Origin: Rubrivivax sp.
Lineage (GTDB): Bacteria; Pseudomonadota; Gammaproteobacteria; Burkholderiales; Burkholderiaceae_C
Direction of reading: 5' to 3'
NCBI GenBank assembly: GCA_021300575.1
Contig: JAJTDM010000008.1
Coordinates: forward strand, 1-64,000
DNA: 64,000 nt
In this document: piece after piece, positions 1 to 8,836 of the stretch
Layout: each line of letters starts with the position of its first letter
How positions within the stretch are numbered: position 1 is the first letter of the stretch
Notes under the pieces: model-generated
Told to the model about the DNA's origin: nothing
The model's input: only the letters and a program-made list of their open reading frames with translations
The model's database searches: none
Translations under genes and position numbers: made by a program

Positions 1-124
1 AGCCGTGAAGCGGCACACTCCAGCGAGACACTCGGGCGGCACACACCAGCCTGACGCTCTGCCAGCCCTGCCCTGCCCTGCCCTGCCCTGACTCAGCCTC
101 GCCGCGAACCGCGTCCGCCAGCCC
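1..124. other. Non-coding leader with CCCTG pentamer repeat
   Basis: No gene is visible here. Five perfect tandem copies of CCCTG lie at 66-90, and a 14-bp imperfect direct repeat (CGGCACAC-T/A-CCAGC) lies at 11-24 and 37-50. The stretch is the upstream region of the acyl-CoA synthetase gene. No clear promoter hexamers were recognised. Confidence 0.5.
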
Positions 125-2830
125 ATGACCATCCGCCACCTCGACCAGCTTCTCACCCCCCGCAGCGTGGCCGTCTTCGGCGCGTCCGACCGCCCCGGCA
201 GCGTGGGGGCCACCGTCTGGCGCAACGTTCGGCAAGCGCCCTTCACGGGCCCGCGCTGGCCGGTGAACCCCAGGCGTGAGCGTCTGGGGGACGACGTCTG
301 CTTTCCCGACGTGGCGGCCTTGCCGCAGGCGCCGGACCTGGCGGTGATCTGCACCCCACCGGCCAGCGTGCCGGGCCTGATCGAGGCCTTGGGCGCGCGC
401 GGCACGCGCGCCGCCGTGGTGCTGACCGCCGGGCTGGACGCTGCCACCAAGGCGGCCATGCTCAATGCCGCCGGGCGCCACCTGCTGCGCATCCTGGGGC
501 CCAACTGCCTGGGCTTGCTGGCGCCGCACATCGGCCTGAACGCCAGCTTCGCGCACGTGGACGCCCGCCCCGGCGCCCTGGCCTTCGTGTCGCAGTCCGG
601 CGCGCTCGTCACCGCCATGCTCGACTGGGCGGCCGGGCGCGGCATCGGGTTTTCGCACTGCATCTCGCTGGGTGAGCACGCCGACGTGGACTTCGGTGAC
701 CTGCTGGACTGGCTGGCCGGCTGCCCGCACACGCGCGCCATCCTGCTGTACGCGGAATCGGTGGAGGGGGCGCGCAAGTTCATGTCGGCGGCACGTGCCG
801 CCGCGCGCAACAAGCCGGTGCTGATCGTCAAGGCCGGGCGCTCGGCCCAGGGCCAGGCGGCTGCGGCCTCGCACACCGGCGCACTGGCCGCCTCAGACCT
901 GGTGCTGGACGCCGCCATCCGCCGCGCCGGCATGCTGCGCGTGGACACGCTGCAAGACCTGTTCGACGCCGCCGAGACCCTGTCGCACTTCAAGGGCCCC
1001 ATCGTCAGCGACGCGGCCCTGCTGGCGCCCGCCGCCGACGCCCTGATGCTGGTGACCAACGGCGGCGGTGCCGGCGTGCTGGCCGCCGATGCCTGCGCCC
1101 GCGAAGGGGTGGCGCTGGCGCCGCTGACGCCGGCCCTGCAGGCGGCGCTGGAGCCCGGCCTGCCACCGAACTGGTCGCGCGCCAACCCCGTGGACATCAT
1201 CGGCGACGCCCCCGTGGAGCGCTACGTCCACACCCTGCGCACCCTGCTGCAGGCGCCGGGCAGCGGCACCGTGCTCTTCATGCACGCCCCCACCGCCATC
1301 GTGCCCAGTGCCGACATCGCCCGCGCCCTGGTGGCCGAACTCGGCCCGCTGCTGCGCGCGGCCCCCGGCCGGCTGCAGGCCTGCTGGCTGGGCGCGCAGG
1401 CGGTGCAGCAGGCGCGCGAGATCTTCGACGCTGCCGGCATCGCCTGCCACGACACACCGGAAAACGCGGTGCGGGCCTTTTCCATGCTGGCCACCTACCG
1501 GCGCAACCAGTTCGAGCTGATGCAGACGCCGCCGCTGCAACCAGCTCTCGCCCAAGCGCCCGCCACACCCGACGCCGTCATCGACCAGGCCCTGGCCGAA
1601 GGCCGCGAAATGCTGACCGAGCCCGAGGCCAAGGCCCTGCTGGCCGCCGCAGGCGTGCCCGTGGTCGCCACCACCCTGGCCGGGCCGACGCCGCAGGCCG
1701 CCGTGCAGGCCGCACGCACGCTGGGCTTTCCGGTCGTGCTGAAGGTGCTGTCCGCCCAGATCTCGCACAAGAGCGACGTGGGCGGCGTCGCGCTGAACCT
1801 GGAGTCCGAGCAGGAGGTGGCCGCCGCCGCCCAGGCCATGCTGGCGCGCGTGGCGCAACGGCGGCCCGACGCCCTCATCGAGGGCTTCACCGTCCAGCCC
1901 ATGGTGCGCCGCCCGCGCGCGCTGGAGCTCATCATCGGCAGCAGCATCGACCCCCAGTTCGGCCCGGTCCTGCTGTTCGGCCAGGGCGGCACCGCCGTGG
2001 AGGTGCTGGCCGACCGGGCCGTGGCCTTGCCACCGCTGAACGCCGCGCTGGCGCGCGCGCTGATCGAGCGCACGCGCGTGGCCCGGCTGCTGCACGGCTG
2101 GCGCGATGTGCCGCCCGCCGACATCGACGCCGTGGTGGGTACCTTGCTGGCGGTCTCCCAACTGCTGGCCAGCGAGCCGCGCATCGCCGAGATCGACATC
2201 AACCCGCTGCTGTGCGACGCCCAGGGGGCCCTGGCGCTGGACGCCCGGGTGCGCGTCAGCGCCACCGGCCCCGGGGGCGCCCAGCGCTTTGCCATCCGGC
2301 CCTACCCGCAGGAACTGGTGGAGACCGTGACCTGGCAGGGCCGGCCGCTGGTGCTGCGCCCCATCCGGCCCGAGGACGAACCCCAGCACGCCGCTTTCGT
2401 CGAGCGCCTGGACCCGCTGGACATGCGCCTGCGCTTCTTCTACAGCCGACGCAGCATCGGCCACACCGAGATGGCGCGGCTGACGCAGATCGACTACGAG
2501 CGCGAGATGGCCTTCATCGCCACCGTCGCGGACACAGCAGGCCGGGAGGAAACGCTGGGCGTGGCCCGCGCCGTGGCCGACCCCGACAACGAGCAGGCCG
2601 AGTTCGCCATCGTCGTGCGCTCCGACCTCAAGGGCGGCGGCCTGGGCGAGCTGCTGATGCGCAAGCTCATCACCCACTTCCGCAACCGGGGCACGCGGCG
2701 CATGGTGGGCGACGTGCTGAAGGAGAACGAGCGCATGCTGGAGCTGGCCCGGCACCTGGGCTTCGAGGTGGATCCTGCGCACGACGACCCCGACACCACC
2801 CGCGTGCGGCTTTCGCTGCAGCAGGCGTGA
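125..2830 (+). CDS. Bifunctional acyl-CoA synthetase (NDP-forming)-like / GNAT N-acetyltransferase, Pat (PatZ/YfiQ) type
   Basis: A 901-residue protein with the domain order of the Pat/YfiQ protein-lysine acetyltransferases: N-terminal CoA-binding Rossmann domain (about 1-130), succinyl-CoA-ligase-like domains (about 140-470), ATP-grasp domain (about 490-720) and a C-terminal GNAT domain (about 738-890) with an acetyl-CoA loop near 'RSDLKGGGLG'. Family knowledge: Pat enzymes acetylate metabolic enzymes such as acetyl-CoA synthetase; the synthetase half of the enteric versions is regarded as a sensor because it has lost the phosphorylated histidine. Here that motif is intact ('ASHTGALAAS', His250), so ADP-forming acyl-CoA synthetase activity cannot be excluded. 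It stands alone, convergent with the PlsB-like gene. The ATG at 125 fits the family N-terminus. Confidence 0.88.
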   Translation: MTIRHLDQLLTPRSVAVFGASDRPGSVGATVWRNVRQAPFTGPRWPVNPRRERLGDDVCFPDVAALPQAPDLAVICTPPASVPGLIEALGARGTRAAVVLTAGLDAATKAAMLNAAGRHLLRILGPNCLGLLAPHIGLNASFAHVDARPGALAFVSQSGALVTAMLDWAAGRGIGFSHCISLGEHADVDFGDLLDWLAGCPHTRAILLYAESVEGARKFMSAARAAARNKPVLIVKAGRSAQGQAAAASHTGALAASDLVLDAAIRRAGMLRVDTLQDLFDAAETLSHFKGPIVSDAALLAPAADALMLVTNGGGAGVLAADACAREGVALAPLTPALQAALEPGLPPNWSRANPVDIIGDAPVERYVHTLRTLLQAPGSGTVLFMHAPTAIVPSADIARALVAELGPLLRAAPGRLQACWLGAQAVQQAREIFDAAGIACHDTPENAVRAFSMLATYRRNQFELMQTPPLQPALAQAPATPDAVIDQALAEGREMLTEPEAKALLAAAGVPVVATTLAGPTPQAAVQAARTLGFPVVLKVLSAQISHKSDVGGVALNLESEQEVAAAAQAMLARVAQRRPDALIEGFTVQPMVRRPRALELIIGSSIDPQFGPVLLFGQGGTAVEVLADRAVALPPLNAALARALIERTRVARLLHGWRDVPPADIDAVVGTLLAVSQLLASEPRIAEIDINPLLCDAQGALALDARVRVSATGPGGAQRFAIRPYPQELVETVTWQGRPLVLRPIRPEDEPQHAAFVERLDPLDMRLRFFYSRRSIGHTEMARLTQIDYEREMAFIATVADTAGREETLGVARAVADPDNEQAEFAIVVRSDLKGGGLGELLMRKLITHFRNRGTRRMVGDVLKENERMLELARHLGFEVDPAHDDPDTTRVRLSLQQA

Positions 2831-2910
2831 GTGGACGCAGGTCGGAACACCAGAACGCCGCCGGGTTTGAGGGCCGGCGCGTCGGGGGTCCACCTGACAG
2901 CGGGCGGCTC

Positions 2911-4371
2911 TCAGGCGGGCTCTGCGACCGCGGCGCTCGCGGCACCGGCCGGCCCTGCGTCCAGGTGGGCAATGGCGTTGGCGTAGTAGGCCAGCACCGC
3001 CTCCTCGCCGGCAACGGCGCGGTACAGGCCGTCAGCCGCCTGAACGATGCGCCGCAGTTGCAGCATGCGCAGGCCGACGTCAAAGGCGTAATCCTGATCC
3101 TCTCGCGGGATGTACATGCGCGCGCCGCGCGCGGCCAGGGTTTCCATCTCTGCGTGCACCGCGGCCTTGAGCTCCAGCGCACTGAAGGCCTGCCCGGGAG
3201 ACTTCACCAGCACGCGCGCCACCACCGACACCGGCAGCACCGGGATCACAGCCGAGATGCGCTCCATCAACTCCGCACCCACCTGTGAAACGGCCTGCCG
3301 GCGCGTCGCCTCGTCCAGGTCCGGGAAGTGCAAGCCGCGCTCGCTCGCCCAGGCCCGCATGGAAATGGGCGTGCCGAAGTTCACGCAGGCGTAGCCGAAA
3401 CGGTACCAGCGGCGCGTCAGCGCCAGCCACAGCTGCTCGGCGACGAAGGCTGCCGTCTTCCACGCCCCGGCCGCCTTGCCAGGCCTTGGCGAGAGGCGGT
3501 CCAGCTTCAGCAGCTGGGTGCGGTCCTCCAGCACGCGGTCGTAATTCAGGCCCACGGGGATGAACACCAGGTCGCGCCGGTCTTCGCCCTCGCGCTCGTC
3601 GAACCCCTTGAGCATGTAGTCCAGGAGGCCGAAGCGTGGTGGCCGCAGCTTGCCATCGGTGGTCAGGCCGCCCTCGGGAAACATGGCCTGCGTGACCCCG
3701 CCCGAGGTGGCCATCTGCACGTAGCGCGCCAGCACGGTGCGGTACAGCGCATCGCCTGAATTGCGGCGTACGAAGTAGGCTCCCATGGCGCGGACCAACT
3801 GTTGCAGCGGCCAGATGCGCGCCCACTCGCCCACGGCGTAGGACAGCGCGGCCCGCTCCGCCGCGAGGAAGGCCACCAGCACGTAGTCCATGTTGCTGCG
3901 GTGGTTGATGACGAACACGATGGCCGATCGCGGATCCACCCGGGCGAAGGACTCGGCATCCATGTAGCCCAGCCGCACCCGGTACATCACGCGGGCCAGC
4001 GCCCGCGCGGCGGCGTAGCCAATGCGGAAATACAGGTAAGCGTTGAACGAGGGCACGATCTCGCGGGCGTACAGATCCACCCGGCGCCAGACGGCCGACA
4101 ACGGCTCGCCCGTCTCCGCGGCGCGTGCCGCGGCGGCGGCCTGGACCTTGGGGTCGTGGAACAGGCGATCGATCAGCACCTGCCGGCGCGTGAGCTTGAA
4201 GGTGGGCAGCTCCACGTCCAGCCTCTGCCCCACCTGACGGATCACGTTGTTGATCCGCCGTCGGAAGAACCAGCGCATGCCCGGCGCAAGGATCAGCACC
4301 CCCGCCGCCCAGGCGGCCAGCACCGCGATGATGGCGAAGAGCCACAGCGGGAGCGTGATGCTGTCGCCCAT
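2911..4371 (-). CDS. PlsB-like glycerol-3-phosphate/lysophospholipid acyltransferase
   Basis: 486 residues with one N-terminal membrane helix (about 7-32) and the two signature blocks of the PlsB/PlsC acyltransferase superfamily: H-x4-D as 'NHRSNMD' (His157, Asp162) and 'FPEGG' (231-235). The protein would transfer an acyl chain to a glycerol-phosphate backbone at the inner membrane. It is much shorter than classical PlsB (about 800 residues), and the extended sequence around the motifs resembles the PlsB rather than the PlsC branch. The exact acceptor cannot be read from the sequence. It is monocistronic, convergent with the Pat-like gene and divergent from the amidohydrolase. Confidence 0.8.
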   Translation of the reverse strand: MGDSITLPLWLFAIIAVLAAWAAGVLILAPGMRWFFRRRINNVIRQVGQRLDVELPTFKLTRRQVLIDRLFHDPKVQAAAAARAAETGEPLSAVWRRVDLYAREIVPSFNAYLYFRIGYAAARALARVMYRVRLGYMDAESFARVDPRSAIVFVINHRSNMDYVLVAFLAAERAALSYAVGEWARIWPLQQLVRAMGAYFVRRNSGDALYRTVLARYVQMATSGGVTQAMFPEGGLTTDGKLRPPRFGLLDYMLKGFDEREGEDRRDLVFIPVGLNYDRVLEDRTQLLKLDRLSPRPGKAAGAWKTAAFVAEQLWLALTRRWYRFGYACVNFGTPISMRAWASERGLHFPDLDEATRRQAVSQVGAELMERISAVIPVLPVSVVARVLVKSPGQAFSALELKAAVHAEMETLAARGARMYIPREDQDYAFDVGLRMLQLRRIVQAADGLYRAVAGEEAVLAYYANAIAHLDAGPAGAASAAVAEPA

Positions 4372-4578
4372 GCATGCCTTTCTGCGCGCAAGCTCGCGCC
4401 GCCAACCCCGAGGCGCGGCCGCTGCTCACTGTCGGTGAGCCCGCCAACCCACGCACCGTCTCGACTGTAGCCCGACGGACCGACGCCAGCCACATGACGT
4501 CACGCCCATGAAGCCGTCCCCGCGGGCCGTGGGGTTGCGGCCGGGCGGGGCGGCCACTTGTGCAGAATCCACCACCCC

Positions 4579-5886
4579 ATGGACCCCTCACGCCGACTGC
4601 TGACCCTGGGCGCCGCGGGCGCCGTCGTCGCCGCGCTCGGCATGGCCGCAGGGGGCGCCTGGCCCGACGAGGGCCTGCTGAACCCTTGCGCTGGGGTGCT
4701 TCCGCCAGAGCTGGCCCGCCACGGCGTGGTGCGCGACGCCTGGGCAGGGCTGGACGCCACCCAGGTGATGGACATGCACGTGCATTTGCTGGGCACCGGA
4801 GACGCCATCCGTTCGCCCGTGCACCCTCACGTGGACGGACTGCCGCTGCACGAGGTCTTCCAGCACGGCGCCGGCTTCAACGAGGCTGAAGGCTCCTGGC
4901 GCTGGCCGCTGGCCTGGGCCCAGCGCAGGTTCTTCCAGAACGCCTCCTGCGTGCAGGAACCTGGCGTGGACCAGGCCTACGTGGCCCGGCTGAAGGCGCT
5001 GCTGCAGGACTTTGCGCCCGGGGCGCGCGTGCTGCTGCTGGCGCTGGACGGATTCCATGACGAGGCCGGACGCCCTGACCGCGAGCGCACGCATGTGTGG
5101 GTGAGCAACGACTACTGCGCCACCGTGGCTCAAGGTGCCGACGGACGTTTCTGGTGGGCCGCCTCGCTGCACCCCTACCGCACCGATGCGCTGACAGAGC
5201 TGGCGCGGGTGCATGCACTGGGCGCACGGGCGGTGAAATGGATACCCGCCACGCAGGGCATAGACCCCGCGTCGCCGCGGTGCGACGCCTTCTTCGCCGC
5301 GATGGCCCGGCTGAACCTGCCACTGATCACGCATGCTGGCGACGAGCGCGCCGCTCCCGGTGACGACGCGCTGGGCAACCCTCTGAAGTTGCGCCGCGCG
5401 CTCGAACACGGCGTGCGCGTGGTGGTGGCGCACTGCGCCTCCATGGGCGACGGAAAGGACCTGGACGGCGGCGCCAATGCTTCGCCAGTGAGCAACTTCA
5501 AGCTTTTCGAGCGCCTGATGGACGACCCGAAGTTCGAAGGCCGGCTGTTCGGCGACCTCTCGGCCATGACGCAACGCGCCCGCGCAGGCGACCTGAAGCG
5601 CACCATCGAGCGCGGTGCCACCGACTGGCAGGGGCGGCTGCTCAACGGATCGGACTATCCGCTGCCGGGCATCATGCCGCTGTTCTCCACGCCCGAACTG
5701 GCGCAGCAGGGGCTGATCACCGCCACGGCCGTAGAGCCGCTGGTGCGCATCCGGCGCCACAACCCCATGCTGTACGACTTCGTGCTGAAGCGTCAATTGC
5801 GGGCGGGAAGCCGCACCCTGCCGCCAACGGCGTTCACCTCCACAAACTTTTTCAATCCAGGCCCGACACCCGGGGTCGGCTCCTAA
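4579..5886 (+). CDS. Exported amidohydrolase-family (TIM-barrel metal-dependent hydrolase) protein
   Basis: About 435 residues from the ATG at 4579; an in-frame TTG at 4558 is possible but less likely. The N-terminus 'DPSRRLLTLGAAGAVVAALG' has twin arginines followed by a hydrophobic stretch, consistent with a Tat-type signal or anchor. Metal-site features of the amidohydrolase superfamily are visible: His-x-His at residues 67/69 in 'MDMHVHLLG', a later 'THAGDE' and 'VAHCAS', and a C-terminal Asp in 'GSDYPLPG'. The substrate is unknown. Its TAA stop shares bases with the TAG of the convergent DUF502 gene. Confidence 0.75.
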   Translation: MDPSRRLLTLGAAGAVVAALGMAAGGAWPDEGLLNPCAGVLPPELARHGVVRDAWAGLDATQVMDMHVHLLGTGDAIRSPVHPHVDGLPLHEVFQHGAGFNEAEGSWRWPLAWAQRRFFQNASCVQEPGVDQAYVARLKALLQDFAPGARVLLLALDGFHDEAGRPDRERTHVWVSNDYCATVAQGADGRFWWAASLHPYRTDALTELARVHALGARAVKWIPATQGIDPASPRCDAFFAAMARLNLPLITHAGDERAAPGDDALGNPLKLRRALEHGVRVVVAHCASMGDGKDLDGGANASPVSNFKLFERLMDDPKFEGRLFGDLSAMTQRARAGDLKRTIERGATDWQGRLLNGSDYPLPGIMPLFSTPELAQQGLITATAVEPLVRIRRHNPMLYDFVLKRQLRAGSRTLPPTAFTSTNFFNPGPTPGVGS

Positions 5887-6569
5887 AGCGCTGGCGGCAC
5901 GGCAGGCGGCGGTTCCGGGCGCGGCAGATGCTGCGCCGCCGTGACGCCCATCGAGACATAGATGCTGGTCAGGGCTTCGGCGCCCACCTCGGCCGGGCTC
6001 ACCCACTCCTGGGGCACGAACAGCAGGCCGCCGCCAATGGGCACGGGCGCCGTGGGCACCAGCACCGCCAGGCAGGCGCGGCCGGCCACGTCCACGGGCT
6101 CGGAACTGGACAACAGCGCCAGCACCGACGCGCCGCCCGGCCCGCCGAAGTGGCACCACACCGGCGTGAGCGAGCGTGCGCCGCCTTCGGCGCTGCCGGC
6201 GGGGTTCTGCTGCAGCAGGCCCACCATGCGCTGCGCCAGATCCCACACGGTGCGCACCAGCGGAATGCGGCGCAGCAGCCGGTCCACCAGCAGCGCCATG
6301 CTGCGGCCGATGGCACGCTCGATCAACACGCCCAGCAGCAGGATGGCCAAGGCCACGATGCCCAGGCCGATCAAGTAGCCCACGAGTTCTGACCCGGTCA
6401 CGCCCAGGCCGATGCCGCCCAGCACCGAACCCATCGCACTGCCCGGGCCCAGCCAGCGCCACAGCAGGCTCACCGCCCACCAGAACACGAACACCGTGGC
6501 GGCCAGCGGCAACGCCGCCAACGCGCCAGTGACGAAGGTGCGCAGCAAGTGAGATGAGACCGTTTTCAT
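5883..6569 (-). CDS. DUF502 family membrane protein
   Basis: 228 residues starting 'MKTVSSHLLRTFVTGALAAL', with two hydrophobic segments in the first ~95 residues ('LAATVFVFWWAVSLLW' and 'LGIVALAILLLGVLIERA') followed by a soluble part with the conserved pattern 'IPLVRTVWDLAQRM'. This is the usual size and layout of DUF502 proteins, found widely in proteobacteria and plants with no established biochemical role in bacteria. It lies at the distal end of a leftward group with DUF3750 and the crotonase. Its stop overlaps the stop of the amidohydrolase. Confidence 0.85.
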   Translation of the reverse strand: MKTVSSHLLRTFVTGALAALPLAATVFVFWWAVSLLWRWLGPGSAMGSVLGGIGLGVTGSELVGYLIGLGIVALAILLLGVLIERAIGRSMALLVDRLLRRIPLVRTVWDLAQRMVGLLQQNPAGSAEGGARSLTPVWCHFGGPGGASVLALLSSSEPVDVAGRACLAVLVPTAPVPIGGGLLFVPQEWVSPAEVGAEALTSIYVSMGVTAAQHLPRPEPPPAVPPAL

Positions 6570-6578
6570 GGCCGCGGA

Positions 6579-7352
6579 TTATGGGAGGCCCCAGCCGGGC
6601 AGTCGCAAGCGCGCGTCATTCACGTCCACGCCAAAGGCCAATCCCAGCAACTGCACTTCCAGCCCTTCCTCGCGCGCCAGCGTGGCCCCCGCCAAGCCCC
6701 ACAAGGACACCTGCCAGCCCGTGCCGCTGGGGGCCGGTGCCACCCAGGTGGCAGGGCCGAGCCAGTCCTTGCCGATGGCGGTGGGGGGCAGGTCCAGCCC
6801 CAGGCCCGGCACGTCGCGCGCCACCCAGGCCACGAAGGTGTTGCTGTTCGGCCCGGGCCAGGCGCGGTAGCGGTCCGGCCAGGGGTAGCGCTGCACGGCA
6901 GACTCGATGCGGTCGATCAGCGCCTGCGCGTGCGGCCCACGATGCTCGACCAGCAACTGCGGGGGCGCACCGTACCAGTGCCGATCAGGCTCGGCGCCCT
7001 CGGTGGTCACCAGGGCCTGCCCGCCGCGCATGGCGCGCCAGCCGATCACCTGGTAGGTGGTGTAGGCCGCCGCCCCCTCACGCTTGACCGCGATCCAGGG
7101 GTGGATGGCGAACGCCCCGCGCCACCGCATCGCCCGGGCCCCGTAGACCTGGACCACGGCCTGCCGCTCCAGGGCGGGATCGGGCGCCTGCCCCGTCCGG
7201 TCCTGCCGCGCCGCGTACCACGGCGTGCTGAGGTCCACCGTGCCGGAGGCCATCACCGACAGCGGCCCCGCCAGCAGCAAGGCCAGCAGCCCGGCCAGCG
7301 CCACCAGGCTGATCAGCGCGCGGCGCCAGCGCCGCGGCCCCGCCGTCGTCAC
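6579..7352 (-). CDS. DUF3750 family protein
   Basis: 257 residues from a GTG at 7352. The start is chosen because GTG overlaps the TGA of the upstream crotonase gene as GTGA, which indicates translational coupling; the longer open frame upstream runs inside the crotonase and has no family signal. A membrane helix at about residues 12-32 is followed by a soluble domain with the DUF3750 pattern of 'VYGARAMRWRGAFAIHPWIA' and 'YPWPDRYRAWPGPNSNTFVA'. The Asn-Ser-Asn-Thr-Phe segment with the conserved His and Trp suggests an enzyme, but no function is established. Nine bases separate it from DUF502. Confidence 0.8.
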   Translation of the reverse strand: MTTAGPRRWRRALISLVALAGLLALLLAGPLSVMASGTVDLSTPWYAARQDRTGQAPDPALERQAVVQVYGARAMRWRGAFAIHPWIAVKREGAAAYTTYQVIGWRAMRGGQALVTTEGAEPDRHWYGAPPQLLVEHRGPHAQALIDRIESAVQRYPWPDRYRAWPGPNSNTFVAWVARDVPGLGLDLPPTAIGKDWLGPATWVAPAPSGTGWQVSLWGLAGATLAREEGLEVQLLGLAFGVDVNDARLRLPGWGLP

Positions 7353-8128
7353 GCTGGCTCGCCATGCCGGCCTGCGCCGGCGGCAAACCGGGCGGCGCCC
7401 TGCAGCCCCTCGTCCTCCACCACGGGATAGCCGCCGGCCCCTTCCTGCTGCAAGGCCAGGTCCAGCGGCAGACCCCACTGGGCATGGGCCGAGGCCCGGT
7501 CCGCGCGCAGGCAGGCCTGCGGAAAGCCGGCGATCTGCGCCGCCAGCGCCTGGGCTGCGGCCAAGGCCTGCCCGTCCTCCACCACCCGGTTGACCAGGCC
7601 CATGGACAGGGCCTCCTCGGCAGGCACGGCGCGCCCGGTGAGGATCAGGTCCAGCGCCCGGCCCATGCCCACCACGCGGGGCAGCCTGACCGTACCGCCA
7701 TCGATCAGGGGCACGCCCCAGCGGCGGCAGAACACCCCCAGCACGGCGCTGCGGGCGGCCACCCGCAGATCGCACATCAAGGCCAGTTCCAGGCCGCCTG
7801 CCACGGCGTGGCCCTCGATGGCCGCGATCACCGGCTTGGAGAAGACCATGCGCGTGGGCCCCATGGGGCCGTGGGCGCTGCCGGTGGGCTCGACGAAGTT
7901 GTGCCGCGCCGGGTCGCCCAGGGCTTTCAGGTCGGCCCCGGCGCAGAACGTGCCCCCCTGGCCGTGCAGCACGGCCACCCGCAGGGCGTCATCGGCCTCG
8001 AAGGCCTCGAAGGCCTGCAGCAGCGCCGCCGCCGTCGGGCCGTCCACGGCATTGCGCACCTTAGGGCGGTGCAGATGGAGGGTGAGCACGTGGCCGTCGC
8101 GCTCGGTCGTCACGCAGGGTGTGGTCAT
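7349..8128 (-). CDS. Crotonase-fold (enoyl-CoA hydratase/isomerase family) protein
   Basis: 259 residues from the ATG at 8128, which follows the upstream gene's TGA by one base. The crotonase oxyanion-hole segments are present: 'GTFCAGADLKALGD' and 'HAVAGGLELALMCDLRVAAR'. The region that carries the two catalytic glutamates in classical enoyl-CoA hydratase reads 'GVFCRRWGVPLIDGGTVRL' and 'RALDLILTG', so Glu144 aligns with Cys and Glu164 with Asp. A plain hydratase is therefore unlikely; isomerase, hydrolase or another acyl-CoA reaction is possible. It is co-transcribed with DUF3750 and probably the secreted protein upstream. Confidence 0.8.
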   Translation of the reverse strand: MTTPCVTTERDGHVLTLHLHRPKVRNAVDGPTAAALLQAFEAFEADDALRVAVLHGQGGTFCAGADLKALGDPARHNFVEPTGSAHGPMGPTRMVFSKPVIAAIEGHAVAGGLELALMCDLRVAARSAVLGVFCRRWGVPLIDGGTVRLPRVVGMGRALDLILTGRAVPAEEALSMGLVNRVVEDGQALAAAQALAAQIAGFPQACLRADRASAHAQWGLPLDLALQQEGAGGYPVVEDEGLQGAARFAAGAGRHGEPA

Positions 8129-8129
8129 G

Positions 8130-8717
8130 TCAGGGTGTGCGCGGACGCAGCCGCTCCAGTTGCAGGGTCGTGGTGTCCAGTTGTGCGGACCGGGCGGGGG
8201 CGTTGAACATCGGCACGCGCGCCACCAACGTCTCACGCACCCAGCGCGCCGGAATCCGCCCCAGGCAGGCCAGATGGCCGTCGGCGGCCGGCACCTCCAG
8301 CACCTCGGCGGCGGCATTGAACAGGCGCAGCGGCTGCCGGTCGCACACCGTGAAGCCGAACGCCGGCCAGGCCGCGATGAGCACCGTGTCCGTCACCGGA
8401 TCATGATCGCGCAGCACGATGGTGACGCCATCGCGCTGGCGCTCCGCGGCGGTGGACATGAACACCGGCTCGGGCGCCGCGCCCGGACCTGCCGGCACGG
8501 TGACATGCTCGCCGGCCAGCGCAGGAAAGGCGAGCGTGGCGGAAGCAAGCAACACGCCCAGAGCCCACCATCCCCCACGACCCGAATGGCCGGAATGGCT
8601 CGAACGGCCCCAATGGCCGGAATGGCTCGAACGGCCCGAACGGCCCCAAAAGCCCCAAAAGCCCCAACGGCCCCAGCGGGGCCCCTGCGGCATAAGGTGT
8701 GTTCGTGCTTTCCACAT
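8130..8717 (-). CDS. Secreted/periplasmic protein of unknown function with N-terminal repeat
   Basis: No family recognised. The open frame gives 195 residues from ATG 8717 (or 187 from ATG 8693). Residues 16-45 are a low-complexity tract of Gly/Arg/Trp/Phe then Ser/His triplets encoded by a 9-bp tandem repeat; after it come 'WWALGVLLASATLAFPALA', which looks like a signal peptide with cleavage after ALA, and about 125 residues of mature sequence rich in beta-type segments ending 'TLQLERLRPRTP'. Starting at ATG puts an odd 50-residue extension ahead of the signal peptide; an internal GTG (encoding the Val in 'LGVLLAS') would make the repeat untranslated leader. First gene of the leftward group. 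Confidence 0.5.
   Translation of the reverse strand: MWKARTHLMPQGPRWGRWGFWGFWGRSGRSSHSGHWGRSSHSGHSGRGGWWALGVLLASATLAFPALAGEHVTVPAGPGAAPEPVFMSTAAERQRDGVTIVLRDHDPVTDTVLIAAWPAFGFTVCDRQPLRLFNAAAEVLEVPAADGHLACLGRIPARWVRETLVARVPMFNAPARSAQLDTTTLQLERLRPRTP
8583..8672. repeat. 9-bp tandem repeat, about ten units
   Basis: Read on the minus strand, units follow GGC-CRT-TSG with variants, in register with codons of the secreted protein. Inside it a perfect 26-bp sequence occurs twice with a 27-bp period (8585-8610 and 8612-8637). All three minus frames stay open across it, giving Gly-Arg-Ser/Ser-His-Ser, Gly-Pro-Phe-type or Ala-Val/Ile-rich tracts. Confidence 0.85.
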
Positions 8718-8836
8718 GTGGTCACTGTAGGGCCGAGGCTTGCAGCGTGCACGCGCGGTGCGCCATCGCCCTGTGCCGCCGCATCACAGACCACAGGGCT
8801 ATGATCCGACATCGCAACGCAACTGCAACGCATCCC

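Noticed and set aside
893-2893. A 666-codon open frame on the minus strand opposite the Pat-like gene
   Set aside because: Composition is Gly/His/Gln/Arg-rich with no domain signal; it is a by-product of high GC3 in the plus-strand gene, which has full family homology.
2831-2910. GTGGAC/GTCCAC pairing as a terminator between the Pat-like and PlsB-like genes
   Set aside because: The arms are 50 bp apart and only 6 bp long; too weak to support.
4588-6480. A 630-codon minus-strand frame across the amidohydrolase and DUF502 region
   Set aside because: Runs antisense to one gene and out of frame with another; no recognisable protein motifs.
7353-7775. N-terminal extension of the DUF3750 protein
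   Set aside because: Arg/Gly/Pro-rich shadow of the crotonase gene; the GTGA overlap start at 7352 is followed directly by the membrane helix.
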